From NCBI GenBank assembly GCA_027886175.1, contig JAJNNQ010000002.1:8242001-8306000 (forward strand): a stretch of 64,000 nt of DNA, written 5' to 3'. The stretch's first letter is position 1, and every line of letters starts with the position of its first letter. The stretch comes from Phylloscopus collybita. Its lineage: Eukaryota; Chordata; Aves; Passeriformes; Phylloscopidae. Positions 46,273 to 60,500 of this stretch are shown piece by piece. The notes under the pieces are model-generated. The model was not told the origin of the DNA, did no database searches, and saw only the letters and a program-made list of their open reading frames with translations. Made by a program: the position numbers and the translations under genes.

Positions 46273-49202
46273 TTACTATTTGCTGTGTTATTATGCCCTT
46301 ACTGTTATCACTCGTTCCTTTTAAGCAGTGTTACAAGTCACTGTAATTTTTCTCTGTTCACTATTAGTACAATGAAAATGGAAAGATTTCTGGATGCTCA
46401 CAAAAAGAAATTACAGTAACAGTATTTGCATAGCTGAATCTATCCCACTAAAAAAAAAGGGAGTGTAAATTTTCATTACAACTACAGCAAACATTTTCTA
46501 GTAGAGTCATCATTATCTTTCAGAATATTATGTATCATTGAGTAAACTTATAATACTAGTTTGTCATTTAATTTGTTTCAGATATAAAACACTCCAATTA
46601 CAAATGCCATGTCTGTATTACTTTAACGCTATTAAATTACATTCTGATAGAGATTTACTGCTCTTTTAAGTGTTCTGTCTCATTGCAGCTCTCATTCTGT
46701 TTTAGTCTTTAAGAGAAAAATTGCTTCTAAAGTACAAAATCACTTTTATTATTAATTTTACAAGTGTTCTTAGAGGTTTCATTGTGACAGACATGTATCA
46801 TTTAGATATGACAGACACCATTCTGTTCCATCTGTCTAGTACAAAACATGAAAATACTGTACAAATATCAGAATGGACATTTGGATTTGCTCATCCATAT
46901 TAGTTTATACATATGTAAATACACACAACAAACTGCTTTACATTGCTTGGATATTATACTAGCATTCACTTGTCTCTGACATCTGTGTTGGCTTTGTCAG
47001 TCCTTGATCCAGACCAGTAACTTGACCAAAGCCCGGTGGGGTTTTTTACAAGCTCCATGTCCTGCTGCCATCGTGCAAAACTGACAGTAGTGGAGGGAAA
47101 TGTGGAGCCAGGCACCCATGAGGGCTTCCATATCCACTAAGTTTAGACATACTTGTCATTTATTCCTGTTCTGGGCATTAAACAGTTTTATCATCACAAG
47201 GCCTGTGTTTTAGCAAACTTTCTCATCTTGTCCTTAAACAAAGGAAAATTGATCCTTAACTTATTTTTTCTAGCAGAATTTTATCTTTCTTTACCCCTGT
47301 GTTTACTGTACTGCTCCATGATGGATTTCATTGTTAGCTGTCCCGAGTTTCTAGCCACATGCTTGAATCAACAATAAATACTTAAAGCATAGTGATGGTT
47401 CAAATGTGCTGGTCAAGGCCATTTTCCATGTCCTAAACTGTAATTTCACTTCTACCTGCTTCTGATTAATTTCAACTTTTTGCACTTAATCTCATTAAAG
47501 TTGTGTCAGCATCTCAGGGGAGTTCTAGAATCAAATCTAATTTGGCATGAAACACCTATGGTGAATTGCTGACAGAAGCATGCAGAATTTCTGGTGAACT
47601 GAGAACCTTAATCTTCCAGAAGTTTCATGTTTCCTCACATGATGGACCATTTTTTAAAATTTCCCTGTGCCTCATGACTCAACACCTCTACAAAACCATT
47701 TTGGCAAATTGAATCCTTCATTATGAAGCTCAATTCTTTTAGGATCTCTGGTGCCTCAGAGGAAAGGGGGAGAGCAGAGCACAGTGAGGAGCATACCTAT
47801 TGTTCACTGCTTTTAAGCCAGGGTGACTTGAGGCTGCACTCCCAAACATGCCTCTCATCCAGACCACTTCCTTACTGTACAAGAAACAAAGTGCACAGGC
47901 AGCGAAAAAGGATTCTGAGAATAGGGTCGGTACTACCATCTAGTGGAATGTAACAGTACCTTCAGAAATAAACACCGGGCACTAATGACTGTACATGGAA
48001 AAACTTTAATGTCTCAATGTGAAAAACAAGATAAGCAAAACTAAAATGTTTTTATTAAAAAGAAACCATAGAAATTAAGCATTTTCATGTCTCAAATAAT
48101 CTGAATGTGAAAAAGTATATTGAATAAAAAATATGGCATAGAACAAAGTTGCCTAAAACTAAGATTGAAACTTGTCAGAAAACTAATCTTAGTACTTTAA
48201 ACTTTGGATTCCAACTTATTTTACATGCAAATAGAACAAAGAACCGGCATTGGTTCTTCAATACCATTCATAAGTCAGAAATACCATTTTCATTAACCCA
48301 TTTTTACTCTTTATTTCATTGTCATCACCTGGATAAATGACAGGTCTAGAGACAATCCAAGTCCTTTGTTTGGATGCTGTTGTCAACTCATCAAAGGTGT
48401 CCAGTGGGACTCTGAGCTGAAAGTTACAACAGACCACCCATTCTGTGGGTATCACAGTTACTTGAGCTCAGAGAATTTCATGATTCCTGCAAAACTAGAT
48501 AAACTTTCCTATAAATTGTAGATGGAAAACATTGCAACACAGTAACTTCAACCCAAGAGACAGCAACAACAATCATGCAAAACACGTCAGGGATTTCAGC
48601 CTATCCGTTGAATTATTTCTCCCATGGGAAGTCTGCATGCAACTGTCTTGCAAAATATTCTGTATTAAATTATCAATCATTATTACATGCTTAGTTAGCT
48701 CTAGTTGTCAGGCTCTTAGAGTTTGTAGAATAACACACTAGCTTGCAAATTAAACTAGAATAAAAGAACAAAAAAAAAAAAAGTTAGAAATTTCACGCTG
48801 GAAACAACCTCTGTTAAATGTATGCACCCTTTTTGGGTTTAGGGATCTTGTCCCACTTGAGTAAAATGACTGACCTGCATTCAGTACCTACAATTACCAT
48901 GTTGCTAGCATTATCTATGTTACAACTCAAGCTCTGTGCACAGATTAATGTATTTTTAATTCCTATCAAATTTTTGCATCCTGACTTAGCAAACCTTGCA
49001 GCTCCCAGCTGTGTGACTTCTTTATGCCCACCTGGAATAGCTACATGCCCATCCCTAGACGATGGGCATGTAGCCCTCTCTTCCCTAGAGAGCTTGGGCT
49101 CAGGAAGAAGAATGCCCAGGAAGATCTACAGCACAGGCCAGGAGTGCACAGAGCTCCAGCACATTTCACTGAGCTTACATTAATGTTTTAAAAAATATAT
49201 TT
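46273..49202. other. Intergenic, one CTCF-like motif
   Basis: AT-rich intergenic DNA. ACCATCTAGTGG at 47935-47946 resembles the reverse CTCF core. Otherwise nothing recognised. Confidence 0.6.
47935..47946. promoter_or_regulatory. CTCF-like core motif
   Basis: ACCATCTAGTGG fits GCCMYCTRSTGG at 11 of 12 positions. This is motif evidence only. Confidence 0.3.
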
Positions 49203-49268
49203 GAGAGCCAAAGAATTGCAGTTGGAAGGGACCTCACCAGCTCATCTAGTGCAACATCCTGCAGAAAG
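49203..49268 (-). mobile_element. CR1 3' tail fragment
   Basis: GTTGGAAGGGACCTCACCAG and GTGCAACATCCTGCAGA are the terminal segment of a CR1 in reverse, about 65 bp only. Confidence 0.7.
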
Positions 49269-51404
49269 GAGCTACTTTGCTTAAATAATTAATAAATAAA
49301 ATTGATCATCAATTAGCTCCTTACCACACAGCTGAGTGAATTCACAGAACACAGGTGGGTGCAGGGACATCACAACTTTCTTCTGTCATTTCTTGCACAG
49401 AGGCTGAGGTGCTTGGTGCCCAGCTTGGGGTACCAAGTCGTGCAGGAATGGCCCACGTGTCTCCAGGCCACAAACCACCCCGGGCTGGAACCAGCCCTTC
49501 CACTGCCTGGCTCTGAAAGGCTGCAATCTTGCCTGGCTTTGGGCTGTCCTTGGACATGTTTTTATATGGATCTTAAAGGAAAGAATGATCATTATTAGGC
49601 CTTGATTTCCTTACTATTAAGTTTACAGCTACTAAGGATTAACATGAAAGACAGACTGGCTTCACTTTGGTGGTGTCTGAGGAAACAAGAGATGCAGGAG
49701 CCTGCTCAAATTGGATTCCACTGTAGCTGACTGGCAAGCAATATTCCCTGCAGACAGTGAGAACAGAGTATCACCTCTACCACATGGATACAGATTAGAG
49801 AACTTTCCTCCCAGAGCTGCCATCTACTCTGGCAGCTAAATTTACTGCATACAAGTAAGAAATACAAGTGAATTTTTGCATTTCTCATAAAACATATTCC
49901 AGAAGGTGCCTGAGAATATATTGTTGAGAGCCTGACTGCCTTAGAAATCAGTAGGAAAGCATACAACAGTTGGACACTTTAGAATATACAAAACCACCAT
50001 TTGGGATTAAACTGCTTTGGCAGCCAGCTACAACCACAGATGGGTCCAGGACAATCTGCAAGTTTTGGTTCTTTCTACCAAAGGTAATATCCAACATTCA
50101 GAGTTTGTTTGGGGGAGATTGATTAAAAGAGGTAATTCATAGGAAACAAATTTTGTATTCAGCTCTTAGCTGAGAAAATACTGAAAATAGCCACACTGGT
50201 AACTTTATTGGCAAACACTGCTCCAAGGTGGAGACTGGATGAACAAAAAGCCCAAACCAGTTTAAACAGTACTGCAAATATGAAGAAGAATCCTAGGCTG
50301 GGCTGAGCCCATCAAATTAATCCCAAAGCCATCTGCAGGAGTGTCTTGCATAGTTATTTCTGCTCTCTAATAAGATCTGTGAATACACAGGCAGTGCTGA
50401 TCCAGGTACCACCTGTTTTGCAGGAATGGAAGGTTTGATCTTGACCCAAGTCAGAAAAATGATCAGTGCTGGCACTGCCAGGAGTGTGCAATCCAGAACC
50501 ACCTTGCCATGAGGGAGCTGTGGAGAGAGCCATGCTTTTCCTTGGCTTTAAGTGCCTTCCCATTGATTAGCAGATGCTTTTTATTCTGCTAAAAAAGGGA
50601 CCTATGTCCTCGAAGGAACAAAACCCCAGACCAAAACAGAACATAATTTTGTAGTTAGTAACATTAAAGATTATCCAATGGGACCCACTCTAAATGGGAT
50701 AGTGACTTGTTGAGGAAGTTTTGCAGCTTTTATTTATGGCTGATGAAAACTGATGGAATATTATGAGTTCAGACAAGCTGTAGCTGTTTATGGGAAGAGG
50801 AATCATAATTAATTACAGAATTGTAACTAATTATAAATGTTTAATGCAAAGAGCATGATTTCTGTGGCAGTTTTCTGGAATGGATACAGGATACAACTGT
50901 AAACTCTTTTCTTATTTATGCAGTACATCATTATATTTTCCATCAATATTTGCCTTACCAAGTAAATGAAAGAACAGGAAAGAATGCCACATGTAGAAAT
51001 TTCCCGATTCTAAATCTAAGGCAATTCAATACAGTCCTAGGTCCTTTTGAAAGTATAATTAATGACGGTTAATTAGCAAGTGCTAGAATTATGACGATTT
51101 GTTCAATTGATCAATTTAAAAGTAAAAAAATTAGATGCTGAAGTTGAACAGAGGACTTGCTAATTCTTATGTGAATCTGTTCCAGAACAACAAGCACAGA
51201 AATCCCCATGAAGTATCCTGCACTTCTCACTCCACTTTCTCATGTAAAACCCAAAAATTTGCCTACAGACCTTACAGCAAGGCTCCCTAGGTTACAGGAG
51301 TCTGGATACATGACTATTTTAAAAATTCACTTCATTGTATTGCCAGTTAGAACAGGGATATGCAGAAGAGGAGTGTTTGTGAGGAGAGAGAAGCAGCACA
51401 CCAA
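49269..51404. other. Intergenic, downstream of ESYT2
   Basis: No recognised element. Open frames in 49340-49600 lack any family signature. Confidence 0.6.
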
Positions 51405-51419
51405 CTTCCATACGAACCA

Positions 51420-51425
51420 TTTATT
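51420..51425 (-). terminator. Poly(A) signal AATAAA, ESYT2
   Basis: TTTATT on the plus strand. The minus strand continues with GTTGGTGTGCTG within 30 nt, a good downstream GU element. Confidence 0.6.
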
Positions 51426-54137
51426 GAATAAATACATGCATCAATGTAGAATTACATGAGCAAAAAAGGCAATCTGTACAAAATTGATCACCCTTTGTTC
51501 TCATTTTAACTCTCACCATTTGCTGCAGCTCTGATAAAGGATTCAAGACAGAAAATTAAAACTCTTTTAGTCCACCTCCAAGTGATATGCATGCTGATTT
51601 GAGTTCGAGTTATACCACGGCTATAGTTAAGAAAGCTGGTTTTCTTGTCAGTGAAGCAGAGTAATTCTAAAAACAGTTTCAATAGTACAGAACATGTGTT
51701 GGTACATACAGGTAACAAAGCTTATTTTTAACCATTTCTTAAACATCTTCATATGTTCATATTTTAAGGCACAGGATAAACAAGAACTACATGAAAAGCT
51801 GTCAGTTGATATTGAATAAATGACTTGATAATGAGGTGCATTTTTTGCCCAGAGGCAAAATTGTCCTTCCTACTTCCATATAAATGGAACAACTGGAATT
51901 TGGTAATACAAAAGTTGCATCCACTATCCAAAGAATCGATCTCATCTAGGCACTCACAGTCTGATCCAAATTCACTCAGGAGAATGTTTCTGAAGATCTG
52001 GCATTCAGAACTGATTACAGACTATGGGAATTCTAGTTGCTGAATTGCAATGACAGTTCAATCTCTTCATTTCAAAATGGAAAATGGGATCTCTAAGAAC
52101 CAATCCCTAATTTTAGGTAGTGAACTATTTTGAAAACCTGCCCTGTAGTCTTTATTCAGTTACTCACTTTGTGCTATCCTTTCACTTTGCCTGAACATGG
52201 TATTATTTTCCACCTTGAAACATTAAAAGACAGATTTATTTTTTTTTTGTTTGAGTGCAGTTTTCTGTCCTCAGATTTCACTTAATACTTGAAACACTGA
52301 ATCAGTTTAATACCCTATTTATTGGCTGCAGATGAAACTCTGTGCAGTCACTGGCCAAGATATAGAGCAAAAGTCCTTCCACCTCAGACTGAACCAAGGC
52401 AAAAGACAATTATGTTGAACTGCTACTCTAGGACCTCAATTCAGAATAGCATTTGGTTTCTGCATTTTCATTGCATTAAGAACACTTCTCTGTCTTTCCA
52501 TTCTTCACATCTTAATGGAGAACTAGCAAAGAAAATATCTATTTTGTTATATATTTTATATGAATAGATGAGTGAATATATAGCTACTCATACATTCCAA
52601 TATACAGTGAAGCCTTCAAATGGAAATGTTTTCTTACAAAGAAGCTCTATTGCCCAGCCCAGTAACAGCAGTTACAGTACAATTTACAATGTAAGATTGA
52701 TAAAATTGTCTTGTATAAAACGTGGCAATGAGAAGGCCATCACTCTATAGAGGTGTACGGTGCAGGTCACATATATCCATAACAAATGTTCATGTTAAAT
52801 TGAATTTAGACAAACTTAAAGTTTTAGACTTGAAAAAGACAAAAAGCTACATCTATGGTAGGCACTTTGGTACATCTAGTAATGTAGGCAAATTCTACAT
52901 CTAGAGTTAAGGTTCTGTCAGTAGTCTTACAATAAAGCTAATTTCAGGAGTTTATCATTCTGCTTTAAAATTCTTTCTTGGCTGAGACATCATTCTAGAA
53001 TCTTAGCTAAGTAATATACTTTGTCTAATTGCATACTTCTCCAAGGATGAGGACACTGGCTCTGCAAAAGCCAAGCTGTTCTCTTGGATTCTTAATGCAC
53101 ATTTTTCTAACAGTCTGAAAAAACTTACCAGAAAAAGAAAAATCAGTTCTGAATACAAAAAAAAGTCCCGTAATTCATAAAATTAGAGTTAAGAGCTCAG
53201 CTGTTGGGGCTGATACTCTCCCTTCAGACCCTGCCTGCCTGGATCAGGTTGTGCTGATGGTGTCCCTGCTGCCCAGCCCACGGCAGTGCTTCAGAACAGC
53301 ATCGCTCAGAAACCTGCCTGGACCGCTGAAGTGCATTTTGCTCGTGCACCAAACATACTGAGTAGCAATGAAGCAACTGTCAAAGACAGTCAGTTTCATC
53401 TCAGTTCCCCACTTTCTTACCTACTGGTGTTCGTTTGGGGATTACAGAAGGTGTCGCATAACAAACTATTTTAGCACAGTACTGTATAATAAAAATAACA
53501 TATGTCTTGTACATATGCCTACTATATGAACTTAACTTGCAAGATGATTTGTCTACTTATAAATCAGTGAAACATGGTGGTAAGGACAGTTTAAAGTGGT
53601 TAGAGATCTTCTTTATAATACAGAAAATTCCATGTCCTCATACCTTCAAAAGATCACATGTCTAGTACTCCAGAGTACAGGAATAAATAACAAAATCCAA
53701 CTGAACCTGTATAATAAAACTGTACTGTTTGTTATGTTTACTCCCTTAAATGAAAACTCAGATTTAGAAACTGTGATTTGTGGACCTCATCCTCTATTTA
53801 TACAATATTTATAGAATTCTCATTTTTATTTATAATATTCTATAGCACGATTTCCCAATAATACATTTATATATAAATATTAAAATGTTAATGTTTTATA
53901 CATTTTAAGCCAGCCCCACTGGGCCAGAAACACAATAAAGTAAAAATGTTTTTCTGCAGTTTTGTTGTTTTTTTTTTTTTGCAGAGTATCACAAAATGAT
54001 TAAGACCATTGTGCTGCAAAGACAAAAGAGATTCATCTGAAGAAATTAACATGCATTTAGAAGAAAATATCTGTATCCTTTATCTAATTTTCTTCTGAAT
54101 TCAAACCAGCATGAAAGAATTATAAAAAAATAGTATA

Positions 54138-54145
54138 TATTTACA
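54138..54145 (-). promoter_or_regulatory. Pumilio-type element TGTAAATA
   Basis: An exact UGUANAUA match in the ESYT2 3' UTR sense strand, about 360 nt after the stop. Function is inferred. Confidence 0.4.
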
Positions 54146-54502
54146 TGGTACAGTATACCTTGGTGAGATATAAAACAAGGCAGGAAAACAGCAGAACATG
54201 ATCTTTTCACTTTCTAATAGGTACAGCCGTCAAAAAGATCAATTTAAACACAAAAGGTTACTTTACTATTGCACATTACAGTAACACATAGAACTGTTTA
54301 GCAAAATAAAATACAAAGTTTAACAATGAGGAAGGCTATGTCTACATAAAATGACCAAGTGTTATAAAATTATTGGGGATGTGTCTAAGAACTAAATCAG
54401 TAAAGCTATAAAAATAATATTGGTACATCTCTGAAAACAACACGTTAAAAATATATAAAGGTTGGCAAAATTATGCATGAGGACTTTCTGGTGTCCATGG
54501 GC

Positions 54503-54548
54503 CTAACTTGCACCATGTGGCCTTGTACCATCTTCTGTCAGATCATAC
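54503..54548 (-). CDS. ESYT2: ESYT2 last exon, coding part
   Basis: Completes the W codon, then YDLTEDGTRPHGAS and TAG at 54503-54505. Confidence 0.96.
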
Positions 54549-57500
54549 CTGAAAAAGAAAAAAAACCAAAGGATTGTTCTTTTACATTTAGCATGTATTA
54601 TTAAAACTAATAGTAACACAGTAATTGTTAGTATGTAATAGTATTATTATTAATATAGGAAATGTTATACTTACCACTGGGTCCAGCCTTTAGCAAGTTC
54701 TTCAGATGCCAGAGGTATTAATACCTGTGGAAAGTGAAATTATTAAGTAAGAAATGTAAGTGTGCCTTACATTCTATTTCTATTAAAGATCAAATCTGAC
54801 AATCCTGTAAACTACAGTTTATGCCAATGCCATTGGCAAATGATGTATTTTACATTCTTGTCATCACAGCTCTCTGCTACCTGCCTAAAGTTTCAAGTTG
54901 CTCTTTTTGACCTTAAAATCCACACCCTTCAGTGGTACAGTCCCAGAGCACATCACAGCATGGCAGTGGCAATCAGCAGATGTGTTCCTACTAACAGCCT
55001 TCTGGATGAACAGGAAAACTGAGCACACAGTTCACCAGCAACTAACCACGAATCTGTATCTCTCATCCTCTTCACAGAGCTCAAATATGGCAACTTGAAA
55101 GGGTGTAGGAATTTACTATTCCTTTTTCATGCTCCAAGTCACGTGTGTAGCAAATTGGGTAATTTAATGTGTGCCTATAGAACACTGAAGTTACAAACAC
55201 AACAGCTGGTGTTGGCATTGGGAATGTCTCCAGTAGCAGCTCTTTCTCATGGATTTTACAAACTGGGAATTTAATTACATGTGTGTTTCCTTAAGTACTC
55301 GTTTGTCTTTCCAGTTTTGTCTGAACATTTTCTGAAATATTGCCTGGTTGCTACTGGTTCTTTCCTTTCTCTGACAGCCTGACAAGCACATTTCTTTTGT
55401 TACTGGGAACTTACCACTCTACAAGAGATTACTGCCTCATACTGCAGTTTGTTCCTTCCCCTACTGAAGCCTGACATCTAAGGCATCTGTAATTTTTGAA
55501 AGCTTCATACCTGAATCAGGTGCTTCAATCAACACTAACTCATATGTGAAGAGGATTTTTGTTTTATATAATAATAAGCTGTATTAACAGAATTTCCTTA
55601 TTGTCGACTTACTTTGCCAAGCAGCCCTTTATCTTTGGACAAAAATCCACCACTGTTCTTCACTGCTACATCTAGTGTTCTTCTCTGTACTTCAGGCAGG
55701 GAAACACTGAAATCAAACCTGACAGGCAAAGAGATGCTTTAGAGGGAATTCTGTACCAGAGATACAAGTTCAGTTCCTACAGCTAAACTGCCACTCAAAT
55801 CAAAATCAAACCATCTTCTTCCCCAAATTTAAAAAATTAGGTCTGAGACAAACGAAGAAAAAAACTCCCAATTTTTTGCCTAAAAATTTTCTTGAAAACT
55901 GTGATCAGTATCAACATCAAATGTCTGAGACTTCTGTTACCTTTGGCCTCTAGAGGCCACCGGTAAAACAAAACAAACACAGGAACCAGACAAAAGGAGG
56001 CAAAGGTCAAGCACTGACTCCAGAGAAAAGGTAATGTGGAATCCTACTGTACTGACAGCTCAGTATGAGTAATTTCCAAAAGGGAAAGATTGGTCAGTCT
56101 TACTGACAATCCTTGGTACTTGATAACCAGAGCTCGTTTTCTTTGCTGCCTGGCTAAAGAAAACTATCAAAGATAGCTCTTTGCTAGTGCTGAAACTGAG
56201 ACAAAGTCAGGACAAGGTTACACCACAACCTACATGTATTTGTCACTACAGTTCTTAAACAGCTTTATTGCTTTGCAGTACATTTTCCTTGGAATGGCAC
56301 GATGAAATAAATCTATTACCTGGAATGAACAGGAGAGAGCTGCACTACCAAGAAAATCTGCTGGAGCCTGTAACTAATGATTTACAGATTTGCCTTGGAC
56401 AGAAGGGACTGAAGTGGTGTTTTCCCTGAGTTCATTTTCTGTCTGTAGAGAAAGGTCTTTATTGAAAAGTGATGAGTTGGAGCGTAAGGGGCAGACATCT
56501 GAGAGAAACTACTACCAAAAAGATGAGTGCAAGGATAAGGATTTTTAAGCAATATAATATTGCACAAGCTGGTACAATTTCCAACATATGGGCCAGGATA
56601 TAATCTACAATAAAATTTCCTGACTCCCTGGATCCTGAGAAGTGCCACCAAGTGACTGAGCAGTGTGACCATGCACAGGCACTGCCTGGCAGCATCAGCC
56701 AGGCACTCAGCCAGCCAAGCTTTTTGGCAGGAAGGGAGATCAGCAGCACTGGCCAGCTAAAGGCACTTGAGATCTCACCACCTGCCAGGAGAGTGAATCC
56801 TGCAGCTGAGCTACCAGCACAAGGGGCATGGAACAGGGGAGGAAGGCAGGAAAGACAGAAGTGGCTGCTAACAGCAGAAAGGGCTGTAGTGGTAACAGGG
56901 AATAGAAGGGCAGAAGAGCTATTACAGCAACAGAGACGGGTATGATCAAGCCTAATGGTGACAACCAGGAACATCAACACCTCACCCTTCAGTAAGCACA
57001 GACATCTTGATTTGGCAGCTTCGCAATTATATGATACAAAACTACTACACATAGTTTAGAACCTACATTTGATCAAACACTGGGTTTAATGTCTTCTTTG
57101 ATACATGTGTTTTTCTTCTTCCTGATCGTCTCTTATCAGGCAATAAATACATTCGCACGTAGGGATCGGATCCTTCTTCGGAAAACGCTATTAGATTTCT
57201 GTGAAAGGAAAAAACAAGGAAAAGCACTTAGAAAATCAACAAGACATTGCTGAATATAAGTGTCTACACTACCATCACTTAATTTAGTAGATGAAGCAGT
57301 TCCCCTGCACAAAATGCGATGTGGAGTGACTTGTACAAGACCAGATGACCAGTAAGCAGAGAGCAGAGGTGAGAAAGCAAAGTGTTTCCTAAATTCCGAT
57401 TTGAAGTTTAGATATGGCTTTTTAGAAATCATGTGTTTTGGTCATTCCGTAAAAAATTCAGTCTCTTAGAAACAGCTTTCAGGTACTGCTGATAAAAATC

Positions 57501-60500
57501 TAAATGTAATTTTCTTTTAAAATCTGACAGAGGCATAATAGACAAATATAAAATCACAGCAAAATCTTCCACAAAGTTTTTACTGATTCTGAGTACAGCT
57601 CTGTATATTTTTGTATTTATGCATATGTTGTTTTAAAAATAACAAAGATTTACCAGTCCACTTCAGAGTAAGTCAGGATACGACAAACTTTAAAAAGAAG
57701 TATGACCAGATGTGAAATTGTGTAGTGTATGCTCACCTGCAGGAGTGCACCACCACAATCAGTTTGTTTCTTTGTGAACTATGACGAATTGTTAGCTGAA
57801 TCTGCCCTAATGGAGACTGCCCCAGAGTTGTTCCACTGCAGGAAAAAGCAGAACATTATGGTTGGTTTTTAAAATGCACATTAGAAGTAAGACTTAACTG
57901 AGCAGTTTTCCCAGAAGTTACATATTATTCATTAAGCTTCTCTAAACCAGTGTGAAACAAGAGAACACGTGTAAGCGTGTGAGCCTATCCTCATCAGAGT
58001 CTCATAGTTCAGTTCTTTGGCCAACAACTCTGCTCTCCAAAACAGGCCAGGTATTCAGCTGCTCCCTAGTACTTCAAAAACCATTATGAGTAAAGAACTT
58101 GCCTGCCCTAAAATAAACATCAAAGCAGCATCTAGGAAATTGGAAAGAATAATAGTGCTACCTGCAATGAAAACCTCAGCCATGGGCCACTCGTATCTAA
58201 GGCCACAAGCCAATTAGAAGACCAGCTCGTTCTTTCATAAATTCTCTTATCACAGAAATATAGATATTCTTGGGATTAAAATAGTGATAATTTAAATGCA
58301 CTTGCTGTCGTAAAAGCTCAAATCAGAGTATAAACACAACCATTTTACTTTTCTATAGCTTATATCACCGAGAAAATAAGATTAGAATAAATTCACACTT
58401 ATAGGTCATGTTTAAATAAAAAGCAAGCACCATGCTTAAGAATTTGTGTTTTAGAGAATGGCCAACATATGCAATTCCCTCATCTCCATGAAATGCTCAT
58501 TTCAGTTTGTGTGAACTGACTACAAGTATTTTCCATATCACACAGTATGCACCATATTTGCCATTTCTCAGCCACCTGAAGGGTATCTTATCTTCAAGGG
58601 AGAAGAGTGCCTGTTTTGTGAATACCTACTACAGAGTGATTGCTCCATTAAAATTCTCAAGTCATTCACTTAAAAAAAAATAGAATGAAGATTTAATTTC
58701 AGTATTTTCTTAATTAAAATTAAAAAAAATAATCAGAGCACCTAAAAACATGTGGTCTGCAATAAAGGACTTCATTACCTGTAGCTTTACCACTCTTACT
58801 AAAAGACAAAGTATGACATCTGTGCATTACATAAGGAGTGGTAATTCAATCTTTACCACAATTAACAAACTCTAACTCAGTTTTGGACCAGAAGACAGAC
58901 TGACAAAGTCAAGACAAGTTAGCATGTGACTATGAAGATAAATGGGGGTCTGGAGCACGTAAGCAGGTGGCGTATTTGTACCAACTGAAGAGAGCCAACA
59001 GCAGACTTAATTGCAGCCTTTCCACTAATTAATACAGACATCTTAGAGAAGACCAAAGACCAAGTCAGACTCCTCATGGCTGCACACAGTAAAATATCAA
59101 GAGGCCATAGTGAAGCTGCAGCAAGATAAACTTCAATAGAAATAAGGAAGAATGTTTTCACAGTGGAGTGGTTAAGCACTGGAGTTGCTGAACAGGTTTA
59201 CAGCATCTCTGTCCTTGGAGATAACTAAAAGTTGTTTGGACAAGGCCCAAGAAACCTGATCTAACTTTGAAGAGAGATTTGCTTTGAGCAGAGGGATGAC
59301 CAACCAGAGACTCTGTCCAACCTCTATGACCTCAGTTGACTCTATGAACTCTGACAGAGAAAAAAATGAATTGGTTCAATTCCTTGAAAATAATAATAAA
59401 AAAATCTTTCTACTTAGATTCACAGAGAAGGTCCATGAATAGGGAATGAATAGTTTTCAGTCTCCTATTCAGAGCAGGATGCCTGCTCAGCTATCTGTAC
59501 TTGGTAAGTATAGCTGCCTACCGAAGCAAGTAAAAAAAAATTCAAGAATTTAAGAAAGTATGGCTGCAGCAATCTTCAGTGACTGCATAGTAGCTGACTA
59601 CACATTTAACATTCTTTATAGTCAAATATCCCTCTGAGTTATTTAAAAAGACCAACTTTTTCCAGCTTAATCGGCTTAATTAATGTTAATGGATTCAGTA
59701 GTGAAACAGGCAACTACTGCCATGAAACCACAAAGTGCAGCTCTGAGAAGAAGTGGGACTTTATCTTGCAGACAATCACAATGGTAAGGAACTTCTAATT
59801 GCAGCCTCTGTCTGAGAAACCAGGAAGAGGCAGAAAATCCCAATGACTGAAGAGTAAAAAACATTTCTGAAATGTGAACTAAGCAGTGCTGCTTTGGTGC
59901 CATTCTTTGTGCATCAGCTGGGACGTGCTGATGAGGCAAGCAGTGCGGGCCGTACTTCTCCAGCTGCCGCAGCCTCTGGCGCAGCTCCTGCGTGGCGATG
60001 GGCAGCGAGATGTCCGAGGCGATGCTGGGCGTGGGCTCCTTCACCGACAGGTGGCTGGGGGAGTACGACAGGTTGGAGGCGTGAAGACTGGAGGAGCTGC
60101 GGCTGAGATCTGCTGGCCACTGCGGGCTGGCATTGGGAGGCTGACTTTTATCAGCTGTATCAGTCTTTTTGTCACTGTCAGTCACTGGGGATGCTGGAAC
60201 AGGCTTGTTTGGATCAGATGTTGGCGAGACAGGAACCTGAGGCTTAAAAGATGATTTTCTTGCATCTTTGGAGAAAGACGGCCTTTTTACTTGGGCTGAG
60301 TGTTGATGATCTGGAGATCTTGCCTGCTTTTCAAGAGAAAGGACCTAGATACAGGAAAATACACATAATATTACTGTTTTGCAGTATAAGAAACAGGAAA
60401 TAATTTGTTTCTACAAGAGTACTGGTTGGTCACAAGTTGTAAATTTTAACACACCAAAGCAGAACCAAAACCATTCATACTTACTAACTCTACAATATGA

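Larger units (their letters stand above)
51405..54502 (-). other. ESYT2: ESYT2 3' UTR, about 3.1 kb (end inferred)
   Basis: AT-rich, free of recognised repeats, running from the stop to a poly(A) signal at 51420-51425 with a GU-rich region after it. It holds a Pumilio-type TGTAAATA on the minus strand (54138-54145). Other AATAAA-like hexamers, e.g. near 53826, may give shorter forms. Confidence 0.65.

Noticed and set aside
56459..57052. 197-codon minus-strand ORF, the longest in the window
   Set aside because: It lies wholly in an ESYT2 intron, has no recognised domain, and the exon frame meets TAG immediately after the donor, so read-through cannot join it.
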